Positions 37,363 through 46,530 of a stretch of 64,000 nucleotides of DNA are shown piece after piece (positions within the stretch are counted from its first letter, which is position 1; each line of letters starts with the position of its first letter). The notes beneath the pieces were generated by a model. It did no database searches. It was not told where the DNA came from and saw only the letters and a list, made by a program, of their open reading frames with translations. The DNA is from Paracoccaceae bacterium (GTDB lineage: Bacteria > Pseudomonadota > Alphaproteobacteria > Rhodobacterales > Rhodobacteraceae), in NCBI GenBank assembly GCA_902632125.1, contig CACPBQ010000002.1, positions 1 through 64,000 on the forward strand. Reading direction: 5' to 3'. A program made the translations under genes and the position numbers.

Positions 37363-38313
37363 TTATTCTTCTTTGGTTGGCCTGGTTAACAGCGAGTTAA
37401 TTACCTCTTCAGTGGAAGCCGTACCTTCAACTAAAGCGCTGACAGAAGAGGTTATGGGCATTTCCAAACCTAGAGATCTTGCTTTTTGGCTTACGGCAAA
37501 TGCGGTGGCAACGCCTTCTACGGTTTTGTTTTTATTAAAAGGTTTTTGGCAACCAAGCGATATGCCAAAAACAAAATTACGAGACTTTTCTGAATTACAA
37601 GTAAGGCTTAAATCCCCTAAACCTGACAAACCCGCCAGTGTTTTTTCTTTAGCTCCGTGTGCTTTCGCAAAAGCAATCATTTCTGAAAAACCACGTGTCA
37701 TCAGTGCTGCTCTTGCACTATCACCTTGCTTGGCGCCGATTGCTATACCACATGCTATAGCAATTATATTCTTTAGTGCGCCGCCAAGTTCTACACCTAC
37801 AACATCTGATGTGCGGTAAAGTCTAAAGTTGTGCATTGAAATATCTGATTGTAATTTTTTCAAAAAGCCTGGCTCACCTGAAGCTAAAACTAAGGCGGTT
37901 GGCATACCTTTGGAAATATCAACTGCAAAGCTTGGGCCAGACATTACGGCAACTTTTGAAGAGTGCGCACTTAAAATTTCTGATGGTCTCAGCCCGGTTT
38001 CTTGATCCACACCTTTACAACAAGCAATTAGCGGTCTGTCAGTTAAAAAAGATTTATTTTCTTTGCAAAAAGAGGCTAAATTTTGCGTTGGCACTGCCAG
38101 GAATAAATACTCGTCTTTTTCAGTTTTTTCTAACGAACTTACGATATCAATTTCCGCAGGTAATTTTATGTTACCGAGCGCCCTGGGAACCCTTGTGGCG
38201 CATAATTCTTTAAAGTTAGTTGGTGAAAAAAGCTTAGTCGAGTGCCCACCCTTAGCGAAAACTGATGCTATTGCAGAGCCAAACGCACCCGCGCCAGCAA
38301 TAGATATTTTCAT
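37363..38313 (-). CDS. gpsA: NAD(P)-dependent glycerol-3-phosphate dehydrogenase GpsA
   Basis: GpsA reduces dihydroxyacetone phosphate to sn-glycerol 3-phosphate for phospholipid synthesis. The nucleotide-binding motif GAGAFGSAIA begins at residue 6. The catalytic-region stretches GPSFAVDISKGMPTA, ELGGALKNIIAIACG and LAGLSGLGDLSLTC are diagnostic. The 316 residues are slightly short but complete. The ATG overlaps the tsaD stop (ATGA), so tsaD-gpsA form a coupled pair. Confidence 0.96.
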   Translation of the reverse strand: MKISIAGAGAFGSAIASVFAKGGHSTKLFSPTNFKELCATRVPRALGNIKLPAEIDIVSSLEKTEKDEYLFLAVPTQNLASFCKENKSFLTDRPLIACCKGVDQETGLRPSEILSAHSSKVAVMSGPSFAVDISKGMPTALVLASGEPGFLKKLQSDISMHNFRLYRTSDVVGVELGGALKNIIAIACGIAIGAKQGDSARAALMTRGFSEMIAFAKAHGAKEKTLAGLSGLGDLSLTCNSEKSRNFVFGISLGCQKPFNKNKTVEGVATAFAVSQKARSLGLEMPITSSVSALVEGTASTEEVINSLLTRPTKEE

Positions 38314-39407
38314 GCTTTTGATCCTTTTTTACCGCTACCTAAAATTGCAGGCTTTTTATTGTCCAGCGGCCATCTTGGCCGAGCTGATATTGTGGTATCA
38401 TCATAATCGCCATGCAAAAACCTTTCTGCTGCAGCATAAGCAATAATCGCTGCATTATCGGTGCATAATTCTAAAGGTGGTGCTAAAAATTCTATCTTTT
38501 TTATTTTACACATATTTTTTAGTGAGTGGCGAATTTTTTCGTTTGCGGCTACTCCACCTGCAATAGCAAAAGTCTGGTTTTCGTTAGTAAGTTTTGAATA
38601 TAGGTCAATAGCTCGAATTGACTTTTCAATAATAACATCGTGCATTGCTTGCTGGAAGCTCGCACTCAAATCGCTTACATCTTTTTCGAATAAGCCACCC
38701 TGTTTATTCATAAGCCCAGCTTGTTTTCGCATTAAAGCTGTTTTGAGGCCAGAAAAAGAAAAATTACAGTCCTCTCTATCAAGCAAGGGACGTGGTAAAT
38801 CAAAGCGGTTCGCATCACCGTTTTTGGCAGCTTCTTCAATTGCGGGTCCTCCAGGCTGTTGCAAACCTAAAAGACGCGCTGCCTTATCGAAGGCTTCGCC
38901 AGGAGCATCATCTATCGTTCCACCTAATCTTTCATATTTATTGTAATTATGAACTATGAGAAATTGACAATGCCCGCCTGAAACCAACAGCACAAGATAA
39001 GGAAAAATAACTTTATTGGTCAGTCTAGGGGTAAGCGCATGCCCTGCAAGATGATTTACGCCAAGAAGCGGCTTATTAGTTGAGACCGATAGCCCTTTTG
39101 CAAACATTAGTCCTGACAGCACGCCACCGATAAGCCCAGGACCAGCGGTTACCCCAATAGCATTTATATCTGTCATGGCAACTTTTGCTGTCTTTAACGA
39201 TTTCTCGACAACAACATCAATTAATTCAGCATGAGCCCGAGCTGCTATCTCTGGGACAACGCCCCCATATTCTTTGTGGAGATTAAATTGATTATATACG
39301 ATAGAAGATTTAATTTTTGAGCCTTTAGGGTTTACTTCCAAAACTGAAGCAGCGGTATCATCACAGCTACTTTCAATTCCTAAAATAAGGGCTTTGTGTA
39401 AATCCAT
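38310..39407 (-). CDS. tsaD: tRNA N6-adenosine threonylcarbamoyltransferase TsaD (Gcp)
   Basis: TsaD transfers the threonylcarbamoyl group to A37 of tRNA, with help from TsaB and TsaE. The N-terminal LGIESSCDDTAAS, the metal-binding HLAGHALTPRL and LVSGGHCQF are diagnostic. I place the start at the ATG at 39407 (MDLHKALILG). An ATG at 39419 is also possible. The longer open frame up to 39476 would run into the hemD start and add unrelated residues. The product is then 365 residues. It is divergent from hemD by 48 bp. Confidence 0.95.
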   Translation of the reverse strand: MDLHKALILGIESSCDDTAASVLEVNPKGSKIKSSIVYNQFNLHKEYGGVVPEIAARAHAELIDVVVEKSLKTAKVAMTDINAIGVTAGPGLIGGVLSGLMFAKGLSVSTNKPLLGVNHLAGHALTPRLTNKVIFPYLVLLVSGGHCQFLIVHNYNKYERLGGTIDDAPGEAFDKAARLLGLQQPGGPAIEEAAKNGDANRFDLPRPLLDREDCNFSFSGLKTALMRKQAGLMNKQGGLFEKDVSDLSASFQQAMHDVIIEKSIRAIDLYSKLTNENQTFAIAGGVAANEKIRHSLKNMCKIKKIEFLAPPLELCTDNAAIIAYAAAERFLHGDYDDTTISARPRWPLDNKKPAILGSGKKGSKA

Positions 39408-39455
39408 ATTATGTTCCATTGTATCGCAGGCAGCATCGGAGTAGCATTTCAGCAT

Positions 39456-40193
39456 ATGACAAACAATCCCAACCAAGAAAATGTAATATTGCTTTTAACG
39501 CGGCCATTAGGTGGAAATGAACGGTTTTGTTTAAAAATAAAACATCTGTTATATGGCTGCGAGATCCTAGATAACCCAATTCAAAAAATAGATTTTCTAC
39601 CAAGCCTCAGTAAGGTCAACAAGAATTCGGTTTTAATCTTCACCTCAGCAAATGGGCTCCGAGCAGCAAAAAAACATAATTTGATTAATAAAAAATGTTT
39701 TGTAGTTGGAGCAAATACCAAAAAAATAGCGGTTAGTTTTGGATATGACGTTTTGGGGGTTTCGAAAGATCAGGAAAATTTATTGAAGTTAATTAAATCA
39801 AAGAAACCTACCGAAAGCATGGTTCATATTAGAGGCAAACATACTGTTGGAAATCTATGCGACGCACTGAAAAGAAGCCAGTTCAGTTGCTTGGACATAA
39901 TTGGATATAATCAAGAGCCACTGAAAATAAAAAAACAAAATATGCTCAAGATTCAAAGTGGTAGGTCAGTGATTTTGCCAATTTTCTCATCAAGGTCTGC
40001 TGAATTGTTACAAAGTAATCTAGATTTGACGGGGTTTAATGTAATTGCAATCAGCGAAGCTGTTGCAAAAATAGTTAAAGGGGTCGAATTGGGGGAACTA
40101 GTGATTTCGAAAAAACCTGATTTAAACAGTATGCAAGAAGCTACTCTTGCTATTTTGAGACGATTGATAAAGTTTGATGGTAGTACTAGTTAG
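39456..40193 (+). CDS. hemD: Uroporphyrinogen-III synthase
   Basis: HemD closes hydroxymethylbilane to uroporphyrinogen III on the path to heme and other tetrapyrroles. The family is weakly conserved; support comes from the N-terminal ILLLTRPLGGNERF, the internal FTSANGLRAAK and LPIFSSRSAELL, and the conserved position before the Mic60-like and HemY-like genes. I start at the ATG at 39456 (MTNNPNQENV), giving 245 residues. An earlier ATG at 39411 lies within the divergent tsaD start. hemC is not adjacent. Confidence 0.85.
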   Translation: MTNNPNQENVILLLTRPLGGNERFCLKIKHLLYGCEILDNPIQKIDFLPSLSKVNKNSVLIFTSANGLRAAKKHNLINKKCFVVGANTKKIAVSFGYDVLGVSKDQENLLKLIKSKKPTESMVHIRGKHTVGNLCDALKRSQFSCLDIIGYNQEPLKIKKQNMLKIQSGRSVILPIFSSRSAELLQSNLDLTGFNVIAISEAVAKIVKGVELGELVISKKPDLNSMQEATLAILRRLIKFDGSTS

Positions 40194-40218
40194 CAATTGG
40201 CTGGAGAATTGAGGAAAA

Positions 40219-41340
40219 ATGCCAAAGCCTAAGTCTAAAAAAAAAGAAAGTGACGGAACTGATTTAAGGAAAGCCGATTCATCATTAAATGATGAAAAAA
40301 ATGAAACTAAAAAAGAAGACTTGGTGATAGAGAAATCGCTTAGCGTTAATCATATAAAAGAGCCAAAAAATAAACTTAATTCCTTTTTGCTTATTGGCTT
40401 ATCTGGCTTGGCAGCAGCAAGTTTTGGTCTTTTAGGTGTTTTAATAATAAATAGTTATAACCCTAATTTTTTTAAAAATAATTCACAAATTGTATTTGAG
40501 CAGAATATTCAGTTCAGACTAAAAGAGCTGTCAACTTCAATAAAAAAACTTGAAATTGATCTTACAAACGCAAGCAAAAAAATAGAAAACTTTATTAGCG
40601 AAAGAGAGTTAGCCACCAGTTTAACCAAACTTGAAAGTCAAATCGTAAGTAACAAAGAGGAATTTGATCTCAAATTTTTGGAACTTGGAAGTATCAAAAA
40701 ACAATTAGAAACTAATTCTGTGCACATTGATAGTTTAGAAACAGAAATTCAGTCCATTATGTTGATGCCTTTAGAGAAAAAACAGGAAAAAGATGTTCCT
40801 AAGAAAGAAATATTTGACAAGGCTAAAGACAATACTGAAAAAAGCATACCAATTGACCAGTCAATACAAGAAAACTTTAGGGAAATTCAGAAATCAACAA
40901 TCCATGGGACCCCTTATAAAACGAGTTTAGATAATATTGAGCGTATTTTGGGCTCGAAAGCCCCAGATATCTTAAGAAATTTAGCAGAGACCGGCATTCC
41001 TACCATGAAAAACCTTAAGGAATCTTTTCCGAAGTTCTCTCGTTTGGCTTTATCAGCTTATAGAAATGAAAAAGAAACAAAAGATTTTAAATTCTTAACC
41101 TTTTTAAAATCACAATTTCAAGCTCGATCTACTATACCTCGTCAAGGCTCTGACCCCGACGCGGTTTTGTCCAGGTCAGAAGCATTTTTAAAATCAAATG
41201 ATCTTGAAAAATCTCTTTTTGAGTTGACGCAACTTGATGGCATTGCCTCGAAGGTTATGGAGCCGTGGCGCATTTCCGCGGAAAGTAGGATTGAATCTCT
41301 CTTGGCTGTCGAGCAACTTTTAAAAAGTACTGAGAAATAG
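40219..41340 (+). CDS. Mitofilin/Mic60-like inner-membrane protein
   Basis: The first 50 residues are charged and cytoplasmic. A single membrane segment lies at about 54-77, followed by a coiled coil near 93-180. The C-terminal third (about 230-373) resembles the mitofilin signature, with GTPYKTSLDNIERILG and a helical bundle. Alphaproteobacterial Mic60 homologues, relatives of the mitochondrial crista-junction protein, are known from this place between hemD and hemY. A role in shaping the inner membrane is inference from the family. GAGGA precedes the ATG. Confidence 0.8.
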   Translation: MPKPKSKKKESDGTDLRKADSSLNDEKNETKKEDLVIEKSLSVNHIKEPKNKLNSFLLIGLSGLAAASFGLLGVLIINSYNPNFFKNNSQIVFEQNIQFRLKELSTSIKKLEIDLTNASKKIENFISERELATSLTKLESQIVSNKEEFDLKFLELGSIKKQLETNSVHIDSLETEIQSIMLMPLEKKQEKDVPKKEIFDKAKDNTEKSIPIDQSIQENFREIQKSTIHGTPYKTSLDNIERILGSKAPDILRNLAETGIPTMKNLKESFPKFSRLALSAYRNEKETKDFKFLTFLKSQFQARSTIPRQGSDPDAVLSRSEAFLKSNDLEKSLFELTQLDGIASKVMEPWRISAESRIESLLAVEQLLKSTEK

Positions 41341-41352
41341 GAAGATCATGGC

Positions 41353-42843
41353 ATGTTGATATCGCTTTTTAGACTGTCTTTTTTCTTCATGATTGTAATG
41401 GTTTTTGCTTGGGGCGCTAGTTATTTAGCTAGCGACCAAAATAAAATCTTAGGAAGTACAATTATTGAAATTTCAGGTTTTGAGTATTTAATTAGTCCAA
41501 TACAATTGTTGATACTTTTGGGTTTGATTATACTAGCCGCTTGGCTTGTCCTTAAAATAGTTTCGCTTATTCTTGCTATTTTTAGATTCATAAACGGTGA
41601 TGAAACTGCAGTTTCTAGATATTTTGATCGCAACAGAGAAAGAAAGGGATTTAGAGCTTTATCGGAAGGGATGATGGCCCTAGCTTCTGGCGAAGGGTCC
41701 ACCGCTTTATCCAAGGCAAAAAAAGCTGAGAAGTATTTAAAGCAACCATCACTTACTAATTTATTAGCTGCGCAGGCGGCAGAAATGGCAGGTGAGGCTG
41801 AGCATGCAGAAGAAATATATAAAGAGCTTATTTTAGATCCTACCACAAGATTTGTTGGAGTAAGGGGCATTATGAAAAAGCGACTGTCGGAAGGCGACAA
41901 TGACACTGCCCTAAAATTAGCTAAAAAAGCTTTTTCCTTAAAACCAAAACATGAAGAAACACAGGATGTTCTGATAGGCCTTCAGACTCGTGGATCTGAT
42001 TGGCGTGGAGCTCGAAAAACACTCAGTGCAAAATTGAAATATGGAAGTCTACCTAAAGATATCCACAAAAGAAGAGATGCTGTTTTAGCACTATCAGAAG
42101 CGGCCGAAATAATTGAGACTGATAAAAGAATTGAGGCTCAAGTAACGGCTATAGAGGCAAATCGTATGTCTCCTGATTTAGTGCCGGCTGCCGCTCTAGT
42201 TGCTAAAGAATATTTGACAGATGATAAGAAAAAAAATGCAATAAAAGTAATTAAAAAGGCATGGGAGTCTCAACCTCATCCTGATTTGGCTGCGATCTAT
42301 TCAGAAATTTATGAGGGGGAAAATTCAGAGGATAGAGAAAAGGGGTTCAAGTTACTCGCTAAAATGAATCCCAAGCATGTTGAAACGAAAATAATGATGG
42401 CAGAAATGTATCTGCAGGCTGAAGATTTTCCCAATGCGCGTAGATCACTTGGAGATACTTATGAGACAGTGCCTAACGTTCGCACATTAACAATTATTGC
42501 AGCCATCGAAAAAGGCGAAGGTGCAGATGATAGTGTAATTCGAAAATGGCTAACAAAAGCAGTTTCAGCACCGCGTGGCCCACAATGGGTTTGCGAAAAT
42601 TGCTCTACGGTTCACTCTGTTTGGCGACCAACATGTTTTAATTGTAATGCATTAGATACTTTAACATGGATGGATGTTCCCGAGACAAATGCTGAGCTTA
42701 TTTCTGGAAGCACGCGAGCTCCCTTTGTATTAGATGTATTAAATAGCAATGACAATCAAACTGCTCAATTTGACCTAGAGGTAGAACAGAGCCCAATCGA
42801 ACTAGATAATATCGAAATTGAAGATGATAGCTCAAAAAGTTGA
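41353..42843 (+). CDS. hemY: HemY-type TPR inner-membrane protein with C-terminal zinc ribbon
   Basis: This is the HemY_N/TPR family linked to heme synthesis by gene neighbourhood, not the protoporphyrinogen oxidase of the same name. Two membrane segments lie at about residues 3-25 and 45-75. Several TPR-like helical repeats fill about 95-400. The C-terminus carries four cysteines, C414, C417, C428 and C431 (CENC and CFNC), which look like a zinc ribbon or rubredoxin-type knuckle, then an acidic tail. The architecture recalls LapB. The gene starts 12 bp after the Mic60-like gene. Confidence 0.85.
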   Translation: MLISLFRLSFFFMIVMVFAWGASYLASDQNKILGSTIIEISGFEYLISPIQLLILLGLIILAAWLVLKIVSLILAIFRFINGDETAVSRYFDRNRERKGFRALSEGMMALASGEGSTALSKAKKAEKYLKQPSLTNLLAAQAAEMAGEAEHAEEIYKELILDPTTRFVGVRGIMKKRLSEGDNDTALKLAKKAFSLKPKHEETQDVLIGLQTRGSDWRGARKTLSAKLKYGSLPKDIHKRRDAVLALSEAAEIIETDKRIEAQVTAIEANRMSPDLVPAAALVAKEYLTDDKKKNAIKVIKKAWESQPHPDLAAIYSEIYEGENSEDREKGFKLLAKMNPKHVETKIMMAEMYLQAEDFPNARRSLGDTYETVPNVRTLTIIAAIEKGEGADDSVIRKWLTKAVSAPRGPQWVCENCSTVHSVWRPTCFNCNALDTLTWMDVPETNAELISGSTRAPFVLDVLNSNDNQTAQFDLEVEQSPIELDNIEIEDDSSKS

Positions 42844-42909
42844 TTTTACTTTTCTTGTTAAATTGGTAAGCAAGATTTACTTTATCAGAATATTTAGGGA
42901 AAAGTTTTA

Positions 42910-43197
42910 ATGTCAGCTATATACGGTCCTGTCTTTTTGATATTAGATGTCGCGTTTTTTATTATGATCGCTCATATAATTATGAGTTGGCTAATAAGTT
43001 TCCAGGTTTTAAATCTTTATCAACCCTTTGTTGCTCAAATCTGGACGGGATTGAACCGGCTTTTGGAACCAATATACGGTCCAATTCGTAGAGTTTTACC
43101 AAATACCCAGCCTTTAGATTTATCGCCGCTAGTAGCGTTTATTATTTTAATTTCTTTGCGCGATTATATTCTTCCTGAATTATTTGGACTCAGGTAG
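42910..43197 (+). CDS. YggT-family membrane protein
   Basis: This 95-residue protein has two hydrophobic segments (about residues 7-30 and 70-88) joined by a loop with the family motif LNRLLEPIYGPIRRVLP. YggT proteins are conserved small inner-membrane proteins, linked to osmotic tolerance in E. coli and cell division in some bacteria; the molecular role is not settled. It stands alone, 66 bp after the HemY-type gene. Confidence 0.9.
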   Translation: MSAIYGPVFLILDVAFFIMIAHIIMSWLISFQVLNLYQPFVAQIWTGLNRLLEPIYGPIRRVLPNTQPLDLSPLVAFIILISLRDYILPELFGLR

Positions 43198-43337
43198 TCT
43201 AACGTAAAGAGTTAAATAAAGTAATTACCGATATTTAGGTAAAAATTGATAAACTATATTCTTGGTTTGGTTATAATCTTGTTTGAATTTAAATTTGAAT
43301 TATTGTTGTAAGATGAAAGATAAAAGGAATTAATTAA

Positions 43338-44099
43338 ATGCTTGTTGTTGTTTCTCCGGCTAAGAAATTAGACATGAGCCCTGAAGTCGAAAAAATAAAA
43401 ACATCAAAACCACTATTTTCTGATGATACCGATAGGTTAGTCAAAGCTGCAAGTCAGCTATCGGAGAAAAACTTGCAGTCCCTAATGAAAATTAGCCCTG
43501 CCTTGGCACGTTTGAACAAGGAAAGATTTAACAATTTTGGAAATCAAGAACGAAAGCCTGCAGCGTTTGCTTTTGCAGGTGATACCTATACTGGCTTTGA
43601 TGCTAAATCACTAGATGAAGATGCTTTAAGATGGGCTCAGGACCACATGAGGATTTTATCAGGTCTTTATGGGCTTTTAAGGCCTCTGGATGAAATTGAA
43701 CCTTATCGCCTAGAAATGGGTAGTCGATTGAAAGTTGAAAATACCTCTGATTTGTATGCCTATTGGGGAAGTCGATTATCTAATGAAATAAACCTTCAAG
43801 CAAAAAGTACTGAGTCCACATTTCTTTTAAATTGTGCAAGCCAGGAATACTTTAAGGCAGTAGATAACAAGTCATTGGAATTAGAAGTTATTACGCCTCA
43901 ATTTTTTGAGCTGACCTCGAAAGGCCCTAAGCAAATAAGCTTTTATGCAAAAAAAGCGAGAGGTGCGATGGCTAGGTATGTGGTGGAGAATAGAATTGCT
44001 ACGATAGAAGGTTTAATTCAGTTTAATCTTGCTGGCTATAGTTATAATTCGAAAGAGTCATCTCGATCTTCGCCAGTTTTTTTTAGAAAGACGGATTAG
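43338..44099 (+). CDS. yaaA: Peroxide stress protein YaaA (DUF328)
   Basis: YaaA binds DNA and limits free iron and oxidative damage during peroxide stress in E. coli. The family start MLVVVSPAKKLDMSP is clear, as are FNGDVYxG-like FAGDTYTGFDAKSL, ILSGLYGLLRPLDEI and the late GLIQFNLAGYSYN. The 253 residues are normal. AGGAATTAATTAA precedes the ATG. TATAAT at 43272-43277 could be its -10 box, but a well-spaced -35 is lacking. Confidence 0.95.
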   Translation: MLVVVSPAKKLDMSPEVEKIKTSKPLFSDDTDRLVKAASQLSEKNLQSLMKISPALARLNKERFNNFGNQERKPAAFAFAGDTYTGFDAKSLDEDALRWAQDHMRILSGLYGLLRPLDEIEPYRLEMGSRLKVENTSDLYAYWGSRLSNEINLQAKSTESTFLLNCASQEYFKAVDNKSLELEVITPQFFELTSKGPKQISFYAKKARGAMARYVVENRIATIEGLIQFNLAGYSYNSKESSRSSPVFFRKTD

Positions 44100-44118
44100 T
44101 TTTTAAAAAGGTATAATA

Positions 44119-45039
44119 ATGGACTTGCAGGTTTTTGGACACCAGTCTCCAGACACTGACTCAACCGGGTCGCCAATAATATGGTCATGGTATTTAAAGG
44201 AAAAAAAAGGATTGTCTGCAGTCCCCAAATTGTTGGGTGAGCCAAATAAAGAAGCTTTGTTTGTGCTAGATTACTGGGGTTTCGATAAACCAGCGATAAT
44301 AAACAATATTAATAAAGGCGAAAGGGTAATCATTGTAGATACCAACAACCCTGCCGAACTACCAGAAAATATCAATGATGCAGATATTCAGGGAATAATT
44401 GATCATCATAAATTAGTTGGTGGATTAGAAACATCGGGTCCTATTGATATAACGATTAGGCCTGTAGCTTGTACGGCGACAATAATGTTTGATCTGATGG
44501 GTGACGATGTAGCAGACTTGCCAGACCCCATAAAGGGCTTGGCTTTATCCTGTATAATATCGGATACGTTAGAATTCCGAAGTCCAACTACTACCAGTAG
44601 AGATCGTCAAGTTGCGGAGTGGCTAGCTAAAGGATTAAAAATTGATGTATCAAATTACGCGTCCGAATTATTTCGGGCAAAATCAGACGTTTCCGATTTT
44701 TCAGACTCAGAGCTGCTCAGAATGGACTCGAAAAAATACCCGATAGCCGATTTGACTTTTCGTGTATCAGTTCTGGAAACAACAGAGCCAGATATGATAT
44801 TTAAAAGAAAAAGAACTTTAATAGAGACAATGGAAACCGTTTGTGCAGAAGACTCCGTCGACCATGTGTTATTTTTTGTTGTTGATATACTGAAAGAAGA
44901 ATCTACCCTATTTGTACCTAATGAAAATGTTAAAAAAGTGGCTGAAAAATCTTTTGGTGTGAGTGTGTCTGATGATTCGGTGCTACTGCCTGGCGTGGTA
45001 AGCCGTAAAAAGCAGATAATACCGAATTTAAAGATCTAG
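44119..45039 (+). CDS. ppaC: Manganese-dependent inorganic pyrophosphatase (family II)
   Basis: This DHH-family enzyme hydrolyses pyrophosphate to pull biosynthetic reactions forward. The metal ligands are visible: H8, D12 and D14 in FGHQSPDTDS, D74 in IIVDTN, and the DHH motif at 95-97. The C-terminal substrate-binding motif SRKKQIIPNL is also present. At 306 residues it lacks the regulatory CBS insert of some relatives. It follows yaaA by 19 bp and precedes the HAD gene by 19 bp. Confidence 0.95.
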   Translation: MDLQVFGHQSPDTDSTGSPIIWSWYLKEKKGLSAVPKLLGEPNKEALFVLDYWGFDKPAIINNINKGERVIIVDTNNPAELPENINDADIQGIIDHHKLVGGLETSGPIDITIRPVACTATIMFDLMGDDVADLPDPIKGLALSCIISDTLEFRSPTTTSRDRQVAEWLAKGLKIDVSNYASELFRAKSDVSDFSDSELLRMDSKKYPIADLTFRVSVLETTEPDMIFKRKRTLIETMETVCAEDSVDHVLFFVVDILKEESTLFVPNENVKKVAEKSFGVSVSDDSVLLPGVVSRKKQIIPNLKI

Positions 45040-45058
45040 AACTTTTTAGGACAGTTCT

Positions 45059-45931
45059 TTGACAGTGGTGATAAAATCATTAGATGACGTATCTGATAGG
45101 TACGATGCTTTGTTCGTCGATTTATGGGGGTGTGTACATAATGGCGTTAAAGCATATAATAATGCTAACGACTCTTTAAAAAGATATAGGGCCAAAGGTG
45201 GTAAAGTCGTTTTGGTAACAAACTCTCCTCGACCGCGGTCTGGCGTTGAAAAGCAGTTAATAAAATTTGGAGTTGATCCTGAGGCTTGGGATCTAATAGC
45301 TACATCTGGTGACAGTGCAAGAATGGCAATGTTTCAGGGTGTTGTTGGAAATAAAATTTATTTTATTGGAACGCCATATGAAGAAAATTTTTTTGAGCCA
45401 CTTAAAGTTGTAAAAAACCCGGTCAATATTGAGCGCGTACCAATAGATGAAGCAGAGGGAATTGTTTGTACTGGACCTTTTAACAGTCTAGAAAATCTCG
45501 ATGTTTATTTTCCCGACTTTGAGTTTGCCAAAAAGCGAGGTTTAAAGCTTCTTTGTGCAAATCCAGATATTATCGTTGATAGAGGAAGCGTTAGAGAATG
45601 GTGTGCTGGCGCTTTGGCTGAAATGTATACTGATCTAGGGGGAGAGAGTTTATATTTTGGAAAACCATTTCAACCTATATACGACTTAGCTAGACAGCGA
45701 CTTTTTTCTAGCGGGTTCCAAATAAACGATGACCGTATTCTGGCTATTGGCGATGGAATAAAAACAGATATTCTCGGTGCTGTAAAAGAAGGTATTGATA
45801 GTTTATTTATTACTGGAGGTTTAGCTGCATTAGAAACTGGGACAAAAGACCAACCAGACCAAGGGCTACTAGAGCATTATCTAAAAGAGCAAAAACTTAA
45901 CCCAGCCTATTCTATTGGGTATTTAAGATAA
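45059..45931 (+). CDS. HAD-superfamily hydrolase, class IIA (TIGR01459-type)
   Basis: The catalytic aspartates are in the N-terminal FVDLWGCVHNG, the threonine/serine motif is VLVTNSPRP-like VVLVTNSPRP, and the C-terminal AIGDGIKTDILGA completes the HAD fold with a class IIA cap. Class IIA members act on sugar phosphates, nucleotides or nitrophenyl phosphate; the natural substrate here is unknown. I accept the TTG start because AGGA lies seven bases upstream; a GTG two codons later is less well spaced. The protein has 290 residues. Confidence 0.9.
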   Translation: MTVVIKSLDDVSDRYDALFVDLWGCVHNGVKAYNNANDSLKRYRAKGGKVVLVTNSPRPRSGVEKQLIKFGVDPEAWDLIATSGDSARMAMFQGVVGNKIYFIGTPYEENFFEPLKVVKNPVNIERVPIDEAEGIVCTGPFNSLENLDVYFPDFEFAKKRGLKLLCANPDIIVDRGSVREWCAGALAEMYTDLGGESLYFGKPFQPIYDLARQRLFSSGFQINDDRILAIGDGIKTDILGAVKEGIDSLFITGGLAALETGTKDQPDQGLLEHYLKEQKLNPAYSIGYLR

Positions 45932-46025
45932 CATTAAACAAAAGCAAAATACTGCGGTTGCCAAGTAATTATATTTCATTTAAAAGCTCTTTTATTAACT
46001 AAAATTACTTATTGGTGAAATTCTA

Positions 46026-46469
46026 ATGCTAGATAACAATCCGCGAGGAACAATATGTATAGAAGATATCGAAATGGGTATGACTCGGTATATTCGAAAA
46101 ATCATAACTGATAGAGATATTGAACAATTTGCAGAAATATCAACAGATCATAACCCAGTTCATCTAGACGATGATTATGCAAGAGATACAATTTTTGAAG
46201 GAAGAATAGCTCATGGTATGTTAACTGCGGGACTGGTTTCTGCAGTAATAGGAGAGCAGCTTCCTGGCCATGGCACTGTATATATGAGCCAGAACTTAAA
46301 ATTTTTAGCTCCTGTAAGACCTGGGGATCTAGTTCATGCCGAAGTTAAGGTTGTAGATATGGTAATTGATAAGCGCCGAGTTAAGTTGGATTGTCGTTGT
46401 GAAGTAAATGGGAAAAACGTTCTTGTTGGGGAAGCAATGGTATTAGCTCCTAGTAGAAAGTTTGATTGA
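46026..46469 (+). CDS. MaoC-family (R)-specific enoyl-CoA hydratase
   Basis: This is a single hot-dog domain of 147 residues with the hydratase-2 motif FAEISTDHNPVHLDDDYA, whose aspartate and histidine are catalytic, followed by GRIAHGMLTAGLVSAVIG. It should hydrate trans-2-enoyl-CoA to (R)-3-hydroxyacyl-CoA, possibly for fatty acid breakdown or storage polyester synthesis; no polyester gene is nearby. It lies alone between the HAD gene and ribF. Confidence 0.9.
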   Translation: MLDNNPRGTICIEDIEMGMTRYIRKIITDRDIEQFAEISTDHNPVHLDDDYARDTIFEGRIAHGMLTAGLVSAVIGEQLPGHGTVYMSQNLKFLAPVRPGDLVHAEVKVVDMVIDKRRVKLDCRCEVNGKNVLVGEAMVLAPSRKFD

Positions 46470-46530
46470 ATTCTGCTGATTAAATAAATTCAAACTTGTT
46501 TTACAGTGATTTGCGAGATACGTGAAAATC

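Noticed and set aside
38461-38946. A 161-codon open frame on the plus strand
   Set aside because: It is antisense to tsaD, which is well conserved, so it is not supported as a gene.
43224-43241. Hairpin TTACC/GGTAA after the YggT gene as a terminator
   Set aside because: The stem is 5 bp, A+T-rich and not followed by a T run on the plus strand.
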